Assembly (NCBI RefSeq): GCF_009866765.1
Contig: NZ_CP019431.1
Span: 1,364,001-1,428,000, forward strand
Source: Pseudomonas sp. S35
GTDB taxonomy: Bacteria; Pseudomonadota; Gammaproteobacteria; Pseudomonadales; Pseudomonadaceae
Direction: 5' to 3'
DNA: 64,000 nt
Program-made: the position numbers and the translations under genes
Shown: in pieces, positions 19,427 through 28,419 of the stretch
Layout: each line of letters begins with the position of its first letter
How positions within the stretch are numbered: position 1 is the first letter of the stretch
The notes under the pieces: model-generated
Seen by the model: only the letters and a program-made list of their open reading frames with translations
What the model was told of the DNA's origin: nothing
The model's database searches: none

Positions 19427-20909
19427 AGAGAGTCTGGTATTTTTTTTAGGGGCCGTGCTGGTCTATGTGTTTCCGTTGATCCTGGCCGACTACTTTTACG
19501 TGGAGGACAGTTTTCGAGCAGTGTATGGGTATGCGTCGTGGCGTGCTGAAGGGCGTTTTCTAATTGATGGTTTTTATCATGCCCTGTCTATGTCAAATGG
19601 CGCGCCAGATACGTTCCCGCTGGGGTTGCTGATGGCGTGTGTGGTCATGGCATTTGCCTTGAGAGAACTGGCCTTTCATTATTTTTCCAGCGTGAATCTG
19701 TGTTCCTCATCGGTCGTGTTGCCGATGTTCTTCAGCCCTTTGTTCCTGAGCGACCTTGCTTATAAGTACGACGGACCGGTGATTACTGTCGGGGTGGCGC
19801 TGATCATGTTTGCGATCACGCTCAAGTGTGAAAGAAAAGCCATCGAGTGGGGCGGTGGCATGCTACTGCTCTGCTGTGCGCTGTGTATTTATCAGCCTCT
19901 GCTCAACGTGTTTGTCGGGTTGTGCTGTATCGAGTTGTACTGCGCGATTAACCATAAAAAAACAACCCGCGACTTGGCGGCATTGGTAGGTGGAAAGTTG
20001 ACTCAAGCCGCCGCTGCGACGCTGTTGTATCTATGGGGGGTGATTCCTTTCATGGGCAAGGAACGCCAGGGGCTTCTGGGGTGGGGTGACCATTGGGTAT
20101 CCATCGTCTTTCAGCGTCTGGAGAATGCTGAAGAGAGAATTCGCCCGCTCTACACAGGCGGCAGTGCATGGCTGTTCGCGGGGATGGCGATATTGTTTGT
20201 ACTAGGGTTTATATGGGCGGGGTGGCTGGCACTGCGTGACCGGTCGAAGGCTTCCAGCAAGGTCATGATGAGCCTGGCTTATGTGTCGATCGTACCGCTG
20301 CTGGTCATTTGCGTTCCGGGCATCATGCTGGTTTTTTTCTATGAAAACAGTGATTCAAGAGCAATGTTGGGAGCCGGGCCTCTTTTGGTTTTTATGTTGC
20401 TGGTGATACATGAGTTGCTCAAGGCGCTGCATCGACATCTGACCATACTGTTGGTGTTGCCCATCGTTGCGCTGGTGTCTATTTCCTATAGTTACGGGCG
20501 GGTTCTAAGTTTAAAGAAAACGCTGGAAACCAGTGTGATGACGCAGCTGGCCTACTCCATCAGTTCTTCCCCGGTGTTGGCGTCGGTAGGGGTTTTTTAC
20601 TTTAACGCCAGTGCCCAGGATTACTGGTTGCCCGCCTCTTCCGGCACCGTTTCGATCATGCCGAGCATGCCTTATCTGTTGGCGGCCAACTTTCTGTTCT
20701 TACCGCAAGCATTGGCCAGGGTCGGGATCACGAACGTGGTGCAAGCCAGCCATGAACACTCGGCCCGCGAACGACTGGGGCGCGATGCCCGCCCCGTCGT
20801 CGATAGTCTGTTCTACGCCATTTACGTGGAGGGTGGGGACGGGTACATCGTCATGAAAAAACAGCCCGGCGAAAATCCCGAGAGGGAATTCCAAATTAAG
20901 CCGCGATGA
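19404..20909 (+). CDS. gtrC: GtrII-like glucosyltransferase (variable third gene of gtr cassette)
   Basis: A 501-aa polytopic membrane protein with about ten hydrophobic segments. The first helix and loop, FFLGAVLVYVFPLILADYFY followed by VEDSFRAVYGYASWRAEGRF, match the GtrII family, in which an acidic pair after the first helix is conserved. Such proteins transfer the lipid-linked sugar onto a specific O-antigen residue in the periplasm and set serotype specificity. AGGAG at 19390-19394, 9 nt before the ATG at 19404, selects this start over an upstream in-frame one at 19332. The gene has more A/T-rich codons than its neighbours (TTTTTTTTAG near its start; Phe and Met rich), as expected for a laterally acquired specificity gene. 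Its end overlaps the convergent next gene by 14 nt. Confidence 0.8.
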   Translation: MTAPWSSKESLVFFLGAVLVYVFPLILADYFYVEDSFRAVYGYASWRAEGRFLIDGFYHALSMSNGAPDTFPLGLLMACVVMAFALRELAFHYFSSVNLCSSSVVLPMFFSPLFLSDLAYKYDGPVITVGVALIMFAITLKCERKAIEWGGGMLLLCCALCIYQPLLNVFVGLCCIELYCAINHKKTTRDLAALVGGKLTQAAAATLLYLWGVIPFMGKERQGLLGWGDHWVSIVFQRLENAEERIRPLYTGGSAWLFAGMAILFVLGFIWAGWLALRDRSKASSKVMMSLAYVSIVPLLVICVPGIMLVFFYENSDSRAMLGAGPLLVFMLLVIHELLKALHRHLTILLVLPIVALVSISYSYGRVLSLKKTLETSVMTQLAYSISSSPVLASVGVFYFNASAQDYWLPASSGTVSIMPSMPYLLAANFLFLPQALARVGITNVVQASHEHSARERLGRDARPVVDSLFYAIYVEGGDGYIVMKKQPGENPEREFQIKPR

Positions 20910-22515
20910 TTTCGTCGGGCTCAAAACTGTCCGCCCGCGCCATCTGCCACATCCGCGAATAGAACTCGCCGTTCACTTCACCGGTGAGCAATTCACCCGG
21001 TTTGAGGAACACATGCAGTTGGGAAAACAGTTTGATCTCCGTGGCCGACATGCGTCGCACCAGGTGCTTGGCCGACAGTTGCGATGGATGATCCAGGCCC
21101 GCCGCTGCGAGCATTTCGGCCAGGGCCTTGAGCGTGTTGCGGTGGAAGTTGAACACCCGCTGGGCCTTGTCCGGCACCACCAGTGCACGTTGGCGCAATG
21201 GGTCTTGGGTGGCGACGCCGGTGGGGCATTTGTTGGTGTGGCACGACTGCGATTGAATGCAGCCAATGGCAAACATAAACCCCCGCGCCGAGTTGGCCCA
21301 GTCGGCGCCAATGGCCAACACGCTGGCGATGTCGAAGGCGCTGACGATCTTGCCGCTGGCCCCCAGCTTGATCTTGTCGCGCAGGTTCAGGCCTACCAGG
21401 GTGTTGTGCACGAACAATAGGCCTTCGCGCAGCGGCACGCCGATGTGGTCGGTGAACTCCACTGGTGCGGCGCCGGTGCCGCCTTCCTTGCCGTCGACCA
21501 CGATAAAGTCCGGCAGGATCCCGGTTTCGAGCATGGCCTTGGCGATGCCCATGAACTCCCACGGATGGCCTAGGCAGAACTTGAAGCCCACGGGTTTGCC
21601 GCCGGACAGTTCGCGCAACTGGGCAATGAACTGCATCAACTCGATGGGCGTGGAGAACGCGCTGTGACGCGAAGGCGAAACGCAGTCTTCGCCCATCAGG
21701 ATGCCGCGGGTTTCGGCGATCTCCTTGGTGACTTTGTGTTTGGGCAGGATCCCGCCGTGACCGGGCTTGGCGCCCTGGCTCATTTTGATTTCGATCATGC
21801 GCACTTGCGGGTTTTGCGCTTGCACGGCGAAGCGTTCCGGGTCGAAACGGCCATCACTGGTGCGGCAGCCGAAGTAGCCGCTGCCCAGTTCCCAGGTCAG
21901 GTCGCCGCCGTTTTCGCGGTGATACGGGCTGATGCTGCCTTCGCCGGTGTCGTGGGCGAAGTTGCCCAGCTTGGCGCCCTGGTTGAGGGCGCGGATCGCG
22001 TTGGCACTCAGCGAGCCAAAACTCATCGCCGAGATATTGAACACCGACGCCGAATACGGCTGCGTGCACTGCGGGCCGCCGACCATTACGCGAAACGCGC
22101 TGGGGTCGCTCAGGGGCGCGGGGCGCATGGAGTGGCCGATAAACTCGAAACCCGACTGGTACACATCGATCAGGGTGCCGAAGGGTTTGTCGGCGGTTTC
22201 GTTCTTGGCGCGTGAATACACCAGCGAGCGTTGCGAGCGGGAAAAGGGCAGGGCGTCGCTGTCGGATTCAAGCAGGTACTGGCGGATTTCCGGACGGATG
22301 GCTTCCACCAGATAACGGATATTGCCCAGGATCGGGTAATTGCGGCGCACCGCGTGGGGGCTTTGCAGCAGGTCGAACAGGCCGATCAGGCTGAGGATGC
22401 CGGTGACCAGGGTGATGGGCCACAACCATTCGTGGTGGAGAAACGGCAGGCTGGCGAGGGTGAACATGACGCACACGGCAAAGAAGGCGTAGCGGCTTAG
22501 CAAAGACAGGCTCAT
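20896..22515 (-). CDS. FMN-binding glutamate-synthase-domain protein, membrane anchored
   Basis: A 539-aa protein with two N-terminal hydrophobic segments (about 8-24 and 31-48), then a domain like the FMN/synthase half of the large subunit of glutamate synthase. Visible signatures: NISAMSFGSLSANAIRALNQ, GEGSISPYH, EIKMSQGAKPGHGGILP, the GKEGGTGAAP flavin-binding loop and the cysteine cluster CIQSQSCHTNKCPTG, spaced C-x5-C-x4-C as for the 3Fe-4S cluster. It lacks the glutaminase domain, so ammonia-dependent glutamate synthesis or another flavin redox reaction is possible. Stand-alone members of this kind are widespread and their physiological role is poorly defined. It follows bglX by 81 nt on the same strand, with a 9-bp hairpin between them. 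Confidence 0.8.
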   Translation of the reverse strand: MSLSLLSRYAFFAVCVMFTLASLPFLHHEWLWPITLVTGILSLIGLFDLLQSPHAVRRNYPILGNIRYLVEAIRPEIRQYLLESDSDALPFSRSQRSLVYSRAKNETADKPFGTLIDVYQSGFEFIGHSMRPAPLSDPSAFRVMVGGPQCTQPYSASVFNISAMSFGSLSANAIRALNQGAKLGNFAHDTGEGSISPYHRENGGDLTWELGSGYFGCRTSDGRFDPERFAVQAQNPQVRMIEIKMSQGAKPGHGGILPKHKVTKEIAETRGILMGEDCVSPSRHSAFSTPIELMQFIAQLRELSGGKPVGFKFCLGHPWEFMGIAKAMLETGILPDFIVVDGKEGGTGAAPVEFTDHIGVPLREGLLFVHNTLVGLNLRDKIKLGASGKIVSAFDIASVLAIGADWANSARGFMFAIGCIQSQSCHTNKCPTGVATQDPLRQRALVVPDKAQRVFNFHRNTLKALAEMLAAAGLDHPSQLSAKHLVRRMSATEIKLFSQLHVFLKPGELLTGEVNGEFYSRMWQMARADSFEPDEIIAA

Positions 22516-22549
22516 ACGGTTTCCTTGGGTTCGGACTCTTAGGTCGATG

Positions 22550-22577
22550 GGGCATTCTGCGCTGCTAAAGAATGCCC
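22550..22577 (-). terminator. Hairpin between bglX and the glutamate-synthase-like gene
   Basis: GGGCATTCT (22550-22558) and AGAATGCCC (22569-22577) pair perfectly around a 10-nt loop. It lies after the bglX stop on the minus strand. No U-tract follows, so it may attenuate rather than fully stop readthrough. Confidence 0.5.
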
Positions 22578-22596
22578 GGACAACCCATGGTTGTAT

Positions 22597-24861
22597 TCAG
22601 CGATCGCGTGTGGGGGGCTCGGATTGGTCCGAGGTAGAGAGTTCGCGACTGTCCAAGACCTCGAACTGAGCCTGAAGAGTGGTTGTCGAGTCGCCGCCGA
22701 CGAAGACGGTAAAGGTACCGGCCTCTATTACCCGCGAAAACTGTTGATTGAGCAGTGCGAAATCCTGTGGGCCAAGGTTGAAACTCACGTTGCGCGTCTC
22801 TGCGGGCGCCAAGTGGATTTTGCGGAAACCACGTAGTTGACGGACTGGACGGGTCACGCTGGCGACATCGTCGCGCAAGTACAGCTGGACGATTTCATCG
22901 CCGGCGCGCTGGCCGGTATTGGTGACGCTCACTTGCACGGTCACGGACTCGGTGGACGCCAGCCGCTCGGCCATGATCCGAGGCGTGCCGTAGCTGAACG
23001 AGGTATAGCTCAGGCCGAAGCCGAAGGGATACAGCGGCGTCCACAGCTCATCGATATAGCCGGACTCATAACCGCCTGCACCGGTGGGCGGGCGGCCGGT
23101 GTTTTTGTGTGCGTAGTAGAGCGGGATCTGCCCCACGTTACGGGGGAAGGTGACCGGCAGTTTGCCGCTGGGGTTGATGTCACCGAACAGGACATCGGCC
23201 ACGGCGTTGCCCATTTCACTGCCCAGGAACCAGGTTTCCAGGAGCGCCGGCGCCTGGCGCACGGTCTGCGAGAACACGAGCGGGCGGCCATTCATCAGCA
23301 CGATGACCACGGGCTTGCCGGTGTCCAGTAGGGCACGCAGCAACCTATCCTGGGCACCCGGCAGGCCCAGGTCCGTGCGGCTGCGTGCTTCACCGCTCTG
23401 ATCTGCGTGCTCACCGAGCACCGCGATTACCACCTCGGCTTGGTGGGCGGCCTGCTGGACGGCTGCGAGGTCATCAAGCGTGTTGCTGGTGGGCGAGGCG
23501 CCGGCCAGGTAAACCACCTCCGTGCCGGGGGAGACGGCATGGCGTATGCCCTGCAGGACGGTGACCGAATCTTCAGGATGAGCCGCCGAGGCCCAGGGGC
23601 CGATCGTGGCTTGTGCATCCGTGGCCAGGCTGCCGACCACCAGCACATTGCGCAGGTGCTTGGGCAGGGGTAGCAGCGCGTCGTTGTTTTTCAGCAGCAC
23701 AATGGATTTTTGCGCAGCTTCCCGGGCCAGGGCGCGGTGCTGCGGCGTCAGTGTATTGGCCCGCTGCCGTGCCTCGTTGCTGTAGCGCAAAGGGTCATCA
23801 AACAGGCCCAGGCGCTCTTTGGCCTGGAGGACGCGGCGCACCGCCGCGTCCAGGGCTGCCATGGGAATCTGGCCATTGCGCACCAGCGTCGGCAGGTATC
23901 GGCGGTACATCTGGCTTGCCATGTCGACGTCCACACCGGCGTTGAGTGCCAGCCGCGCCGTGTCGTGGGGAGTCTGCGCGACGCCGTGCTGACTCAACTC
24001 CCAGATCGCGTTGAAGTCACTGACAATCAGACCGTCGAATCGCCATTGATTGCGCAGCACGCCGGTCAACAACGCTGTGTTGCTGTGCAGGGGCGTCCCG
24101 GCTATTTCGTTGAAAGAGGGCATGACTGCATCGACGCCCGCAGCGACGGCCGCTCGGAAAGGCGGTAAGTGCACTTCCTGCAAGGTGCGTTCCGACACGT
24201 CGGCGACGTTATAGTCGCGCCCACCTTCGGCCGCGCCGTAGCTGACAAAGTGTTTCGCGGTCGTCAGCATGAACGAGCTGTCGTGCGGCCCTGCACCGTG
24301 GAACCCCCGTACCTTGGCACTGGCCAGCGCCGCGCCCAGAAACGGATCTTCGCCGGTACTCTCCACCACACGGCCCCAGCGCGGGTCGCGGGCGATGTCG
24401 ACCATGGGCGCGAAGGTCCAGTGCACGCCGTTGGCCGTCGCTTCAATGGCCGCTGCGCGAGCGGTGCGCTGCGCCAGATCGGGGTCCCAGGCCGAGGCTT
24501 GCGCCAGCGGCACGGGAAACACGGTTCGAAAGCCATGAACCACATCGAATGCAAATAACAGCGGTATCTGCAGGCGCGATCGGGTGGTGACGTGTTGCTG
24601 CAGCGCCCGAGTCTGCTCGAAACCGTAGGCGCCAAGGATCGAGCCGACTGTGCTCTCGGGCAGATGCGCCAGGGTGCCTTGATCAATGACAGGGCCGGTC
24701 GGTGTGTCCTGGATACCGAGCATGTTGAGTTGGCCGACTTTTTCTTCGAGCGTCATCTGTTGCAGCAAGGTTTCTACCCGCTGCTGGTCATTGGCCTGCG
24801 GGGCCGCAGTGTTGACACTGAGCATCATGCAAAGCAGCGACAATCGCTGAAAAAGCTTCAT
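22597..24861 (-). CDS. bglX: Periplasmic beta-glucosidase BglX (GH3)
   Basis: A 754-aa GH3 beta-glucosidase with a signal peptide (MKLFQRLSLLCMMLSVNTAAPQA), so it acts in the periplasm. The (beta/alpha)8 domain has MTLEEKVGQLNML, AFDVVHGFRTVFPVPLAQAS, the substrate-binding PRWGRVVESTGEDP and the nucleophile in GLIVSDFNAI (Asp282 by my count). The second alpha/beta domain contains GEHADQSGEA, and a fibronectin-III-like domain closes the protein (VTVQVSVTNTGQRAGDEIVQ). Length matches E. coli BglX (765). Its ATG overlaps the opgD stop by 4 nt, so the pair is coupled. BglX releasing glucose from beta-linked disaccharides would complete degradation of oligosaccharides made by OpgD; that joint role is inference. 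Confidence 0.93.
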   Translation of the reverse strand: MKLFQRLSLLCMMLSVNTAAPQANDQQRVETLLQQMTLEEKVGQLNMLGIQDTPTGPVIDQGTLAHLPESTVGSILGAYGFEQTRALQQHVTTRSRLQIPLLFAFDVVHGFRTVFPVPLAQASAWDPDLAQRTARAAAIEATANGVHWTFAPMVDIARDPRWGRVVESTGEDPFLGAALASAKVRGFHGAGPHDSSFMLTTAKHFVSYGAAEGGRDYNVADVSERTLQEVHLPPFRAAVAAGVDAVMPSFNEIAGTPLHSNTALLTGVLRNQWRFDGLIVSDFNAIWELSQHGVAQTPHDTARLALNAGVDVDMASQMYRRYLPTLVRNGQIPMAALDAAVRRVLQAKERLGLFDDPLRYSNEARQRANTLTPQHRALAREAAQKSIVLLKNNDALLPLPKHLRNVLVVGSLATDAQATIGPWASAAHPEDSVTVLQGIRHAVSPGTEVVYLAGASPTSNTLDDLAAVQQAAHQAEVVIAVLGEHADQSGEARSRTDLGLPGAQDRLLRALLDTGKPVVIVLMNGRPLVFSQTVRQAPALLETWFLGSEMGNAVADVLFGDINPSGKLPVTFPRNVGQIPLYYAHKNTGRPPTGAGGYESGYIDELWTPLYPFGFGLSYTSFSYGTPRIMAERLASTESVTVQVSVTNTGQRAGDEIVQLYLRDDVASVTRPVRQLRGFRKIHLAPAETRNVSFNLGPQDFALLNQQFSRVIEAGTFTVFVGGDSTTTLQAQFEVLDSRELSTSDQSEPPTRDR

Positions 24862-26489
24862 GGCTGATTGCTGTTGTCAGCCATTGAAGTGACACCGATT
24901 GCCGTCGAGTCCGAGTGGAAGGGGTGGTATTGATACAGCCAGGTTTCCGACAGCGGCTGACCGTCCAGTTGCAGGAACAGCCGTAACTCCACCGGGTCCT
25001 TACCGTCGACGGTCAAGTCGAACTGTGCTCGCCAATGACCGGCGACGCCGTCCGGCACGGCTTCAGTGAAGACCAGACCAAGCGCGCCTCTGGAACAACT
25101 GATCACGGCCTCGGGCTTGACGCCCGGTGCGAGTTTCTCCAAGGGCGCGCCTTGAAATTCGACGACAAATTTACGCACCCCCACGGGACGCGGCTGGCCT
25201 GGCTGGCCGCCTTTGCCCAAGCGCGTGGCTACGCACATTGCCAATGGCGCAGCGTAAGGCTCCTGGGCCAGCCAGTGCAGGCGATAACGCAGCGTATAGC
25301 GATTGCCCGCTTCGGCGGGGGCCGAAGGTACCCACATGGCGACGATGTTGTCGTGGATCTCGTCATCGGTGCCATTTTCCATCAGTTGTACGCTGCCTTC
25401 GCCCCAGTCGCCCAATGGCTCGACCCATAGGCTGGGGCGGCGCTGATAATTCACGCCGTCGAGGTAGTGGTCAAAATTGCGGTCACGTTGTAGCAGGCCG
25501 AAGCCCTTCGGTTGATGGTCGCTGAACGCCGAAACTACAGTGCGCGGCGGGTTGTTCAGGGGGCGCCAGATGCGCTCGCCGTTACCGGTCCAGAGCGCCA
25601 GACCGTCGCTGTCGTGGACTTCGGGGCGCCAGTCGGCAGCGGTTCGCTTGGCGGTTTCACTGAACCAGAACATCGACGTCAGCGGTGCAATGCCCAGCCG
25701 ACCGACGCTCTTGCGCAGGAAGAACGTGCAGTCCACGTCCATGACCACGCCCAGCGTGCGGTTGATTACGAAACGGTAGGCCCCGCAGATACTGGGGCCG
25801 TCGAGCCGTGCGTAGAGCGTCATGGACGTGGCGCGCGGGTTCTTCGGCGGTTCGAACCAGAGGTGGGTGAAGGCGGGAAATTCCTCGGCCTTGCCGGCTT
25901 GAGCCACGTCCAGGGCAATCGCCCGTGCCGACAGACCGTATTGGTACAACTCGCCGATAGCGCGAAAGTACGACGCGCCAAGAAAGGCCACCCAGTCGTT
26001 CTGTTGCCACGGGAGTTTGGCCTGGTTGCCCAGACGGCTTTCCTGGATGCGAAAACCTGCGAATCCACTGTTACGGGGTAAGGCGTGGGCCGGGCTGTCG
26101 CCAGGCATGTCGAAGTTCGTCGGGTCGTAAACGATCTCGCGGGCGACGCCCTTGTCCAGTGCATACACCCTCACCGGCGTGCGAAAGAATGATCCCAGAT
26201 GAAAGAAGGTCACGGGAAATTGCCCCGGCCCCTTGGCAAATAGAGCCAACTCGGGTTTGAAGCGGATCTGCCCGTGGGCGGCATAGTCGAGTTTCGCTAA
26301 TAGCGCGTCCGAGTTCGTGTTGGGATAGAGATAGGGTTTCAAGGCATCGGCTTGTGCCTGCTCGATCAATTCGTCGAAGGAAAAAGCGCGGGCCTGGTCG
26401 CCGCTATCGGCAGCCAGGGCACCCTTGTCCAGGGACGTGAGCAGGGCGATCATCGAGGCGTAGGTCAGGAACTCGCGACGTGTGGACAT
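24858..26489 (-). CDS. opgD: Periplasmic glucan protein OpgD (MdoD)
   Basis: A 543-aa OpgG/OpgD-family protein. The N-terminus STRREFLTYASMIALL carries a twin-arginine motif, the hallmark that separates OpgD (Tat-exported) from OpgG (Sec-exported). Family text includes FSFDELIEQAQADALKPY, GQIRFKPELALFAKG, SFFRTPVRVYALD and the sheet region VDVDCTFFLRKSVGRLGIAP. OpgD controls backbone length of osmoregulated periplasmic glucans; as I recall, the E. coli protein has been shown to cleave beta-1,2-glucan. The ATG at 26489 is chosen because AAGGAG (26498-26503) is 8 nt upstream; the alternative GTG at 26498 overlaps that site. It heads a coupled operon with bglX. The opgGH synthesis genes are not in the window. 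Confidence 0.92.
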   Translation of the reverse strand: MSTRREFLTYASMIALLTSLDKGALAADSGDQARAFSFDELIEQAQADALKPYLYPNTNSDALLAKLDYAAHGQIRFKPELALFAKGPGQFPVTFFHLGSFFRTPVRVYALDKGVAREIVYDPTNFDMPGDSPAHALPRNSGFAGFRIQESRLGNQAKLPWQQNDWVAFLGASYFRAIGELYQYGLSARAIALDVAQAGKAEEFPAFTHLWFEPPKNPRATSMTLYARLDGPSICGAYRFVINRTLGVVMDVDCTFFLRKSVGRLGIAPLTSMFWFSETAKRTAADWRPEVHDSDGLALWTGNGERIWRPLNNPPRTVVSAFSDHQPKGFGLLQRDRNFDHYLDGVNYQRRPSLWVEPLGDWGEGSVQLMENGTDDEIHDNIVAMWVPSAPAEAGNRYTLRYRLHWLAQEPYAAPLAMCVATRLGKGGQPGQPRPVGVRKFVVEFQGAPLEKLAPGVKPEAVISCSRGALGLVFTEAVPDGVAGHWRAQFDLTVDGKDPVELRLFLQLDGQPLSETWLYQYHPFHSDSTAIGVTSMADNSNQP

Positions 26490-26497
26490 GATCACCA

Positions 26498-26503
26498 CTC
26501 CTT
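26498..26503 (-). promoter_or_regulatory. Ribosome binding site deciding the opgD start
   Basis: AAGGAG on the minus strand, 8 nt before the ATG at 26489. It overlaps the in-frame GTG (26498) that gives the longest ORF, which rules that GTG out. Confidence 0.8.
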
Positions 26504-26699
26504 GGACAAAGAGGCTCCATCTTCACGATCAACACGCCAACGGCCTGCAACCGTGTTCTTGCCAGGAGTTTCGAGGAGGGGGCGGGTGACTGTCTACTGT
26601 CAGAAATAACAGGTCTGCGGGGCTGATGAGTGCGACACGCATGCGGTAGCGCGTCCTCAGCCCTTGTTGCAAAAGATTCTCGTTTGGCTGGATTGTTGT

Positions 26700-26712
26700 G
26701 TTATTGTATAAC
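26700..26712 (+). promoter_or_regulatory. Zur box upstream of L31 paralogue
   Basis: GTTATTGTATAAC is an inverted repeat (GTTAT-N3-ATAAC), the core of the gamma-proteobacterial Zur operator. It sits 33 nt before the rpmE2 ATG, in the promoter position, so zinc-loaded Zur would repress the gene. The surrounding sequence is strikingly A/T rich for this genome. Confidence 0.8.
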
Positions 26713-26745
26713 GTATCATATGCACCCAAGCGCCCCGGAGGCCCT

Positions 26746-27018
26746 ATGAAAGCTGGTATCCATCCCGACTACCGCACCGTGCTGTTCCACGACACCGCCG
26801 CCGACGTGTTCTTCCTGATCGGCTCCACCGCTGACAGCGATCGCACCCACACGCACAGCGACGGCAACACCTACCCCTACATCCCGCTGGACGTGTCCAG
26901 CGCGTCGCACCCGATCTACACCGGTCAGCAGCGCAAGACCCAGGTCGAAGGCCGGATTGCCGGGTTCAACAAGCGCTTTGCTGCGTTTGGGTCGAGCCCG
27001 AAAAAAGCCGAGGCATAA
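26746..27018 (+). CDS. rpmE2: Zinc-independent 50S ribosomal protein L31 type B
   Basis: A 90-aa L31 of the B type: [20 protein letters not shown], then [20 protein letters not shown] and the conserved [22 protein letters not shown]. The four zinc-binding cysteines of the primary L31 are absent, and there is no cysteine at all. Under zinc starvation it replaces the zinc-containing L31 on the ribosome and so frees zinc. The Zur box just upstream agrees with this. The ATG at 26746 is chosen because it starts the conserved family N-terminus; an in-frame upstream start at 26698 would put the Zur box inside the coding region. Confidence 0.95.
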   Translation: MKAGIHPDYRTVLFHDTAADVFFLIGSTADSDRTHTHSDGNTYPYIPLDVSSASHPIYTGQQRKTQVEGRIAGFNKRFAAFGSSPKKAEA

Positions 27019-27027
27019 GCTTGATTG

Positions 27028-27050
27028 CGGCGGCGTGCCCTACGCCGCCG
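27028..27050. terminator. Hairpin between convergent rpmE2 and kinase gene
   Basis: CGGCGGCGT (27028-27036) pairs with ACGCCGCCG (27042-27050) around a 5-nt loop. The stem straddles the end of the kinase gene (stop 27040-27042) and lies 9 nt after the rpmE2 stop. No T-tract on either side. Confidence 0.5.
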
Positions 27051-28419
27051 TCTGCCGAATCGGCAACACCACGCGAAACTTCGTACCTTTGCCCAGCTCG
27101 CTGCTCACGGAAATATCGCCACGGTGTTTCTTGACGATGCCGTAGGACAATGACAACCCCAACCCCGTCCCTTCGCCCACCGGCTTGGTGGTGAAGAACG
27201 GATCGAAGATTTTTTGCACAGTGTCCGGGCCTATCCCGCAGCCATTGTCTGCCACTTCCAGCCAGATGTTTTCGCCTTCCACGCCATTGCTGATGGTGAT
27301 GGTGCCGCGCTCCGGGCCCATGGCTTGCGCGGCGTTGATCACCAGGTTCATCACCACTTGATTGAGCTGCGAAGCCAGGCATTCGATGTCCGGCAGGGGC
27401 GCGTAGTGTTTGACGACATCGGCCTTGTACTTGAGCTCGCTGGCGACGATGTTCAGCGTCGAATCGATACCCTGCTGCACGTTCGCAAATTGCCACGTCT
27501 GGTCGTTGTCCACGCGGGAGAAGTTTTTCAGGTCCTTGACGATCTGCACCACACGCCCGATGCCGTCCTTGGATTCGCGGATCAGGATCGGAATGTCTTC
27601 CTTGAGAAAGTCCAGCTCCAGCGCCTTACGCAAGGTGTTGAGCTGATCGCGTTGCGCACCCGGCGCGAGGCTTTCCTCGGCCTGTCGATAAGCGTCCAGC
27701 ATCTGTTGCAGTTGGTTGAAGTAGCCGTCGAGGGTGCTGAGGTTGGAGGAGATAAACCCCACTGGGTTGTTGATCTCATGGGCCACGCCCGCTGCCAGTT
27801 GCCCCAGGGATGCCAGTTTTTCCGACTGCACCAGTTGGCTTTCGAGGTGCTTGCGTTCGTCGATTTCCACTTGCAGCGCCTGGGTGCGTTGTTCCACCAG
27901 TTGTTCGAGATGACTGGTTTGCAACGAGGCGCGGCGGGCCATGTCCCATTTATTGGCCAGGGTATTGGCCATCTGTTGGACTTCGATGTTGTCGAACGGC
28001 TTTTTCAGGATCAACAACCGATCGTGGCCGTGCAGGCGGTGCAGCAGCTCATCCCAGGCGTAATCCGAATACGCTGTGCACACCACCACTTGCAGGCCGG
28101 GGTCGACTGTCCACAACGCTTCGATGGTCTTGGCGCCGTCCCAACCCTGAGGCATGCGCATGTCGACAAACGCCAGGGCGTAGGGGCGTTTCTCGGTCAT
28201 TGCCGTGGTGAGCAACAGCAAGCCTTCTTCCCCGCCATAGGCCGAGTGCAACTCGAAGGGTTGGACCGTGGGCGTGCTGGTGTGGCCAAACAGTGCCGAC
28301 TCCATATCATCCAGCGCCTGGTTGGATTCACCGGTGGGCATGAGGATCTTGCGAAAGTCATCGTGAATCGACGGCGTGTCGTCGATCAGCAAAATGCGCC
28401 GGTTGGGAGGTTGGTTCAT
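27040..28419 (-). CDS. Hybrid receiver-histidine kinase (REC at N-terminus)
   Basis: A 459-aa soluble protein. Residues 7-150 form a receiver domain with an unusual long form: [20 protein letters not shown], an insert, then [12 protein letters not shown] (phospho-acceptor Asp86) and [10 protein letters not shown] coiled linker (160-200) leads to the HisKA domain with His214 in [12 protein letters not shown] and an HATPase with [33 protein letters not shown]. There is no membrane segment, so input comes by phosphorylation of the receiver, probably from the adjacent DAHL kinase, whose stop it overlaps by 4 nt (ATGA). The same receiver type is in the GGDEF-EAL protein of this operon. It lacks an output domain; its own target is not evident. 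Confidence 0.9.
   Translation of the reverse strand: MNQPPNRRILLIDDTPSIHDDFRKILMPTGESNQALDDMESALFGHTSTPTVQPFELHSAYGGEEGLLLLTTAMTEKRPYALAFVDMRMPQGWDGAKTIEALWTVDPGLQVVVCTAYSDYAWDELLHRLHGHDRLLILKKPFDNIEVQQMANTLANKWDMARRASLQTSHLEQLVEQRTQALQVEIDERKHLESQLVQSEKLASLGQLAAGVAHEINNPVGFISSNLSTLDGYFNQLQQMLDAYRQAEESLAPGAQRDQLNTLRKALELDFLKEDIPILIRESKDGIGRVVQIVKDLKNFSRVDNDQTWQFANVQQGIDSTLNIVASELKYKADVVKHYAPLPDIECLASQLNQVVMNLVINAAQAMGPERGTITISNGVEGENIWLEVADNGCGIGPDTVQKIFDPFFTTKPVGEGTGLGLSLSYGIVKKHRGDISVSSELGKGTKFRVVLPIRQTAA

Noticed and set aside
22550..22577. Hairpin after bglX as a full intrinsic terminator
   Set aside because: No U-tract follows on the minus strand, so it is kept as a weak terminator or attenuator.
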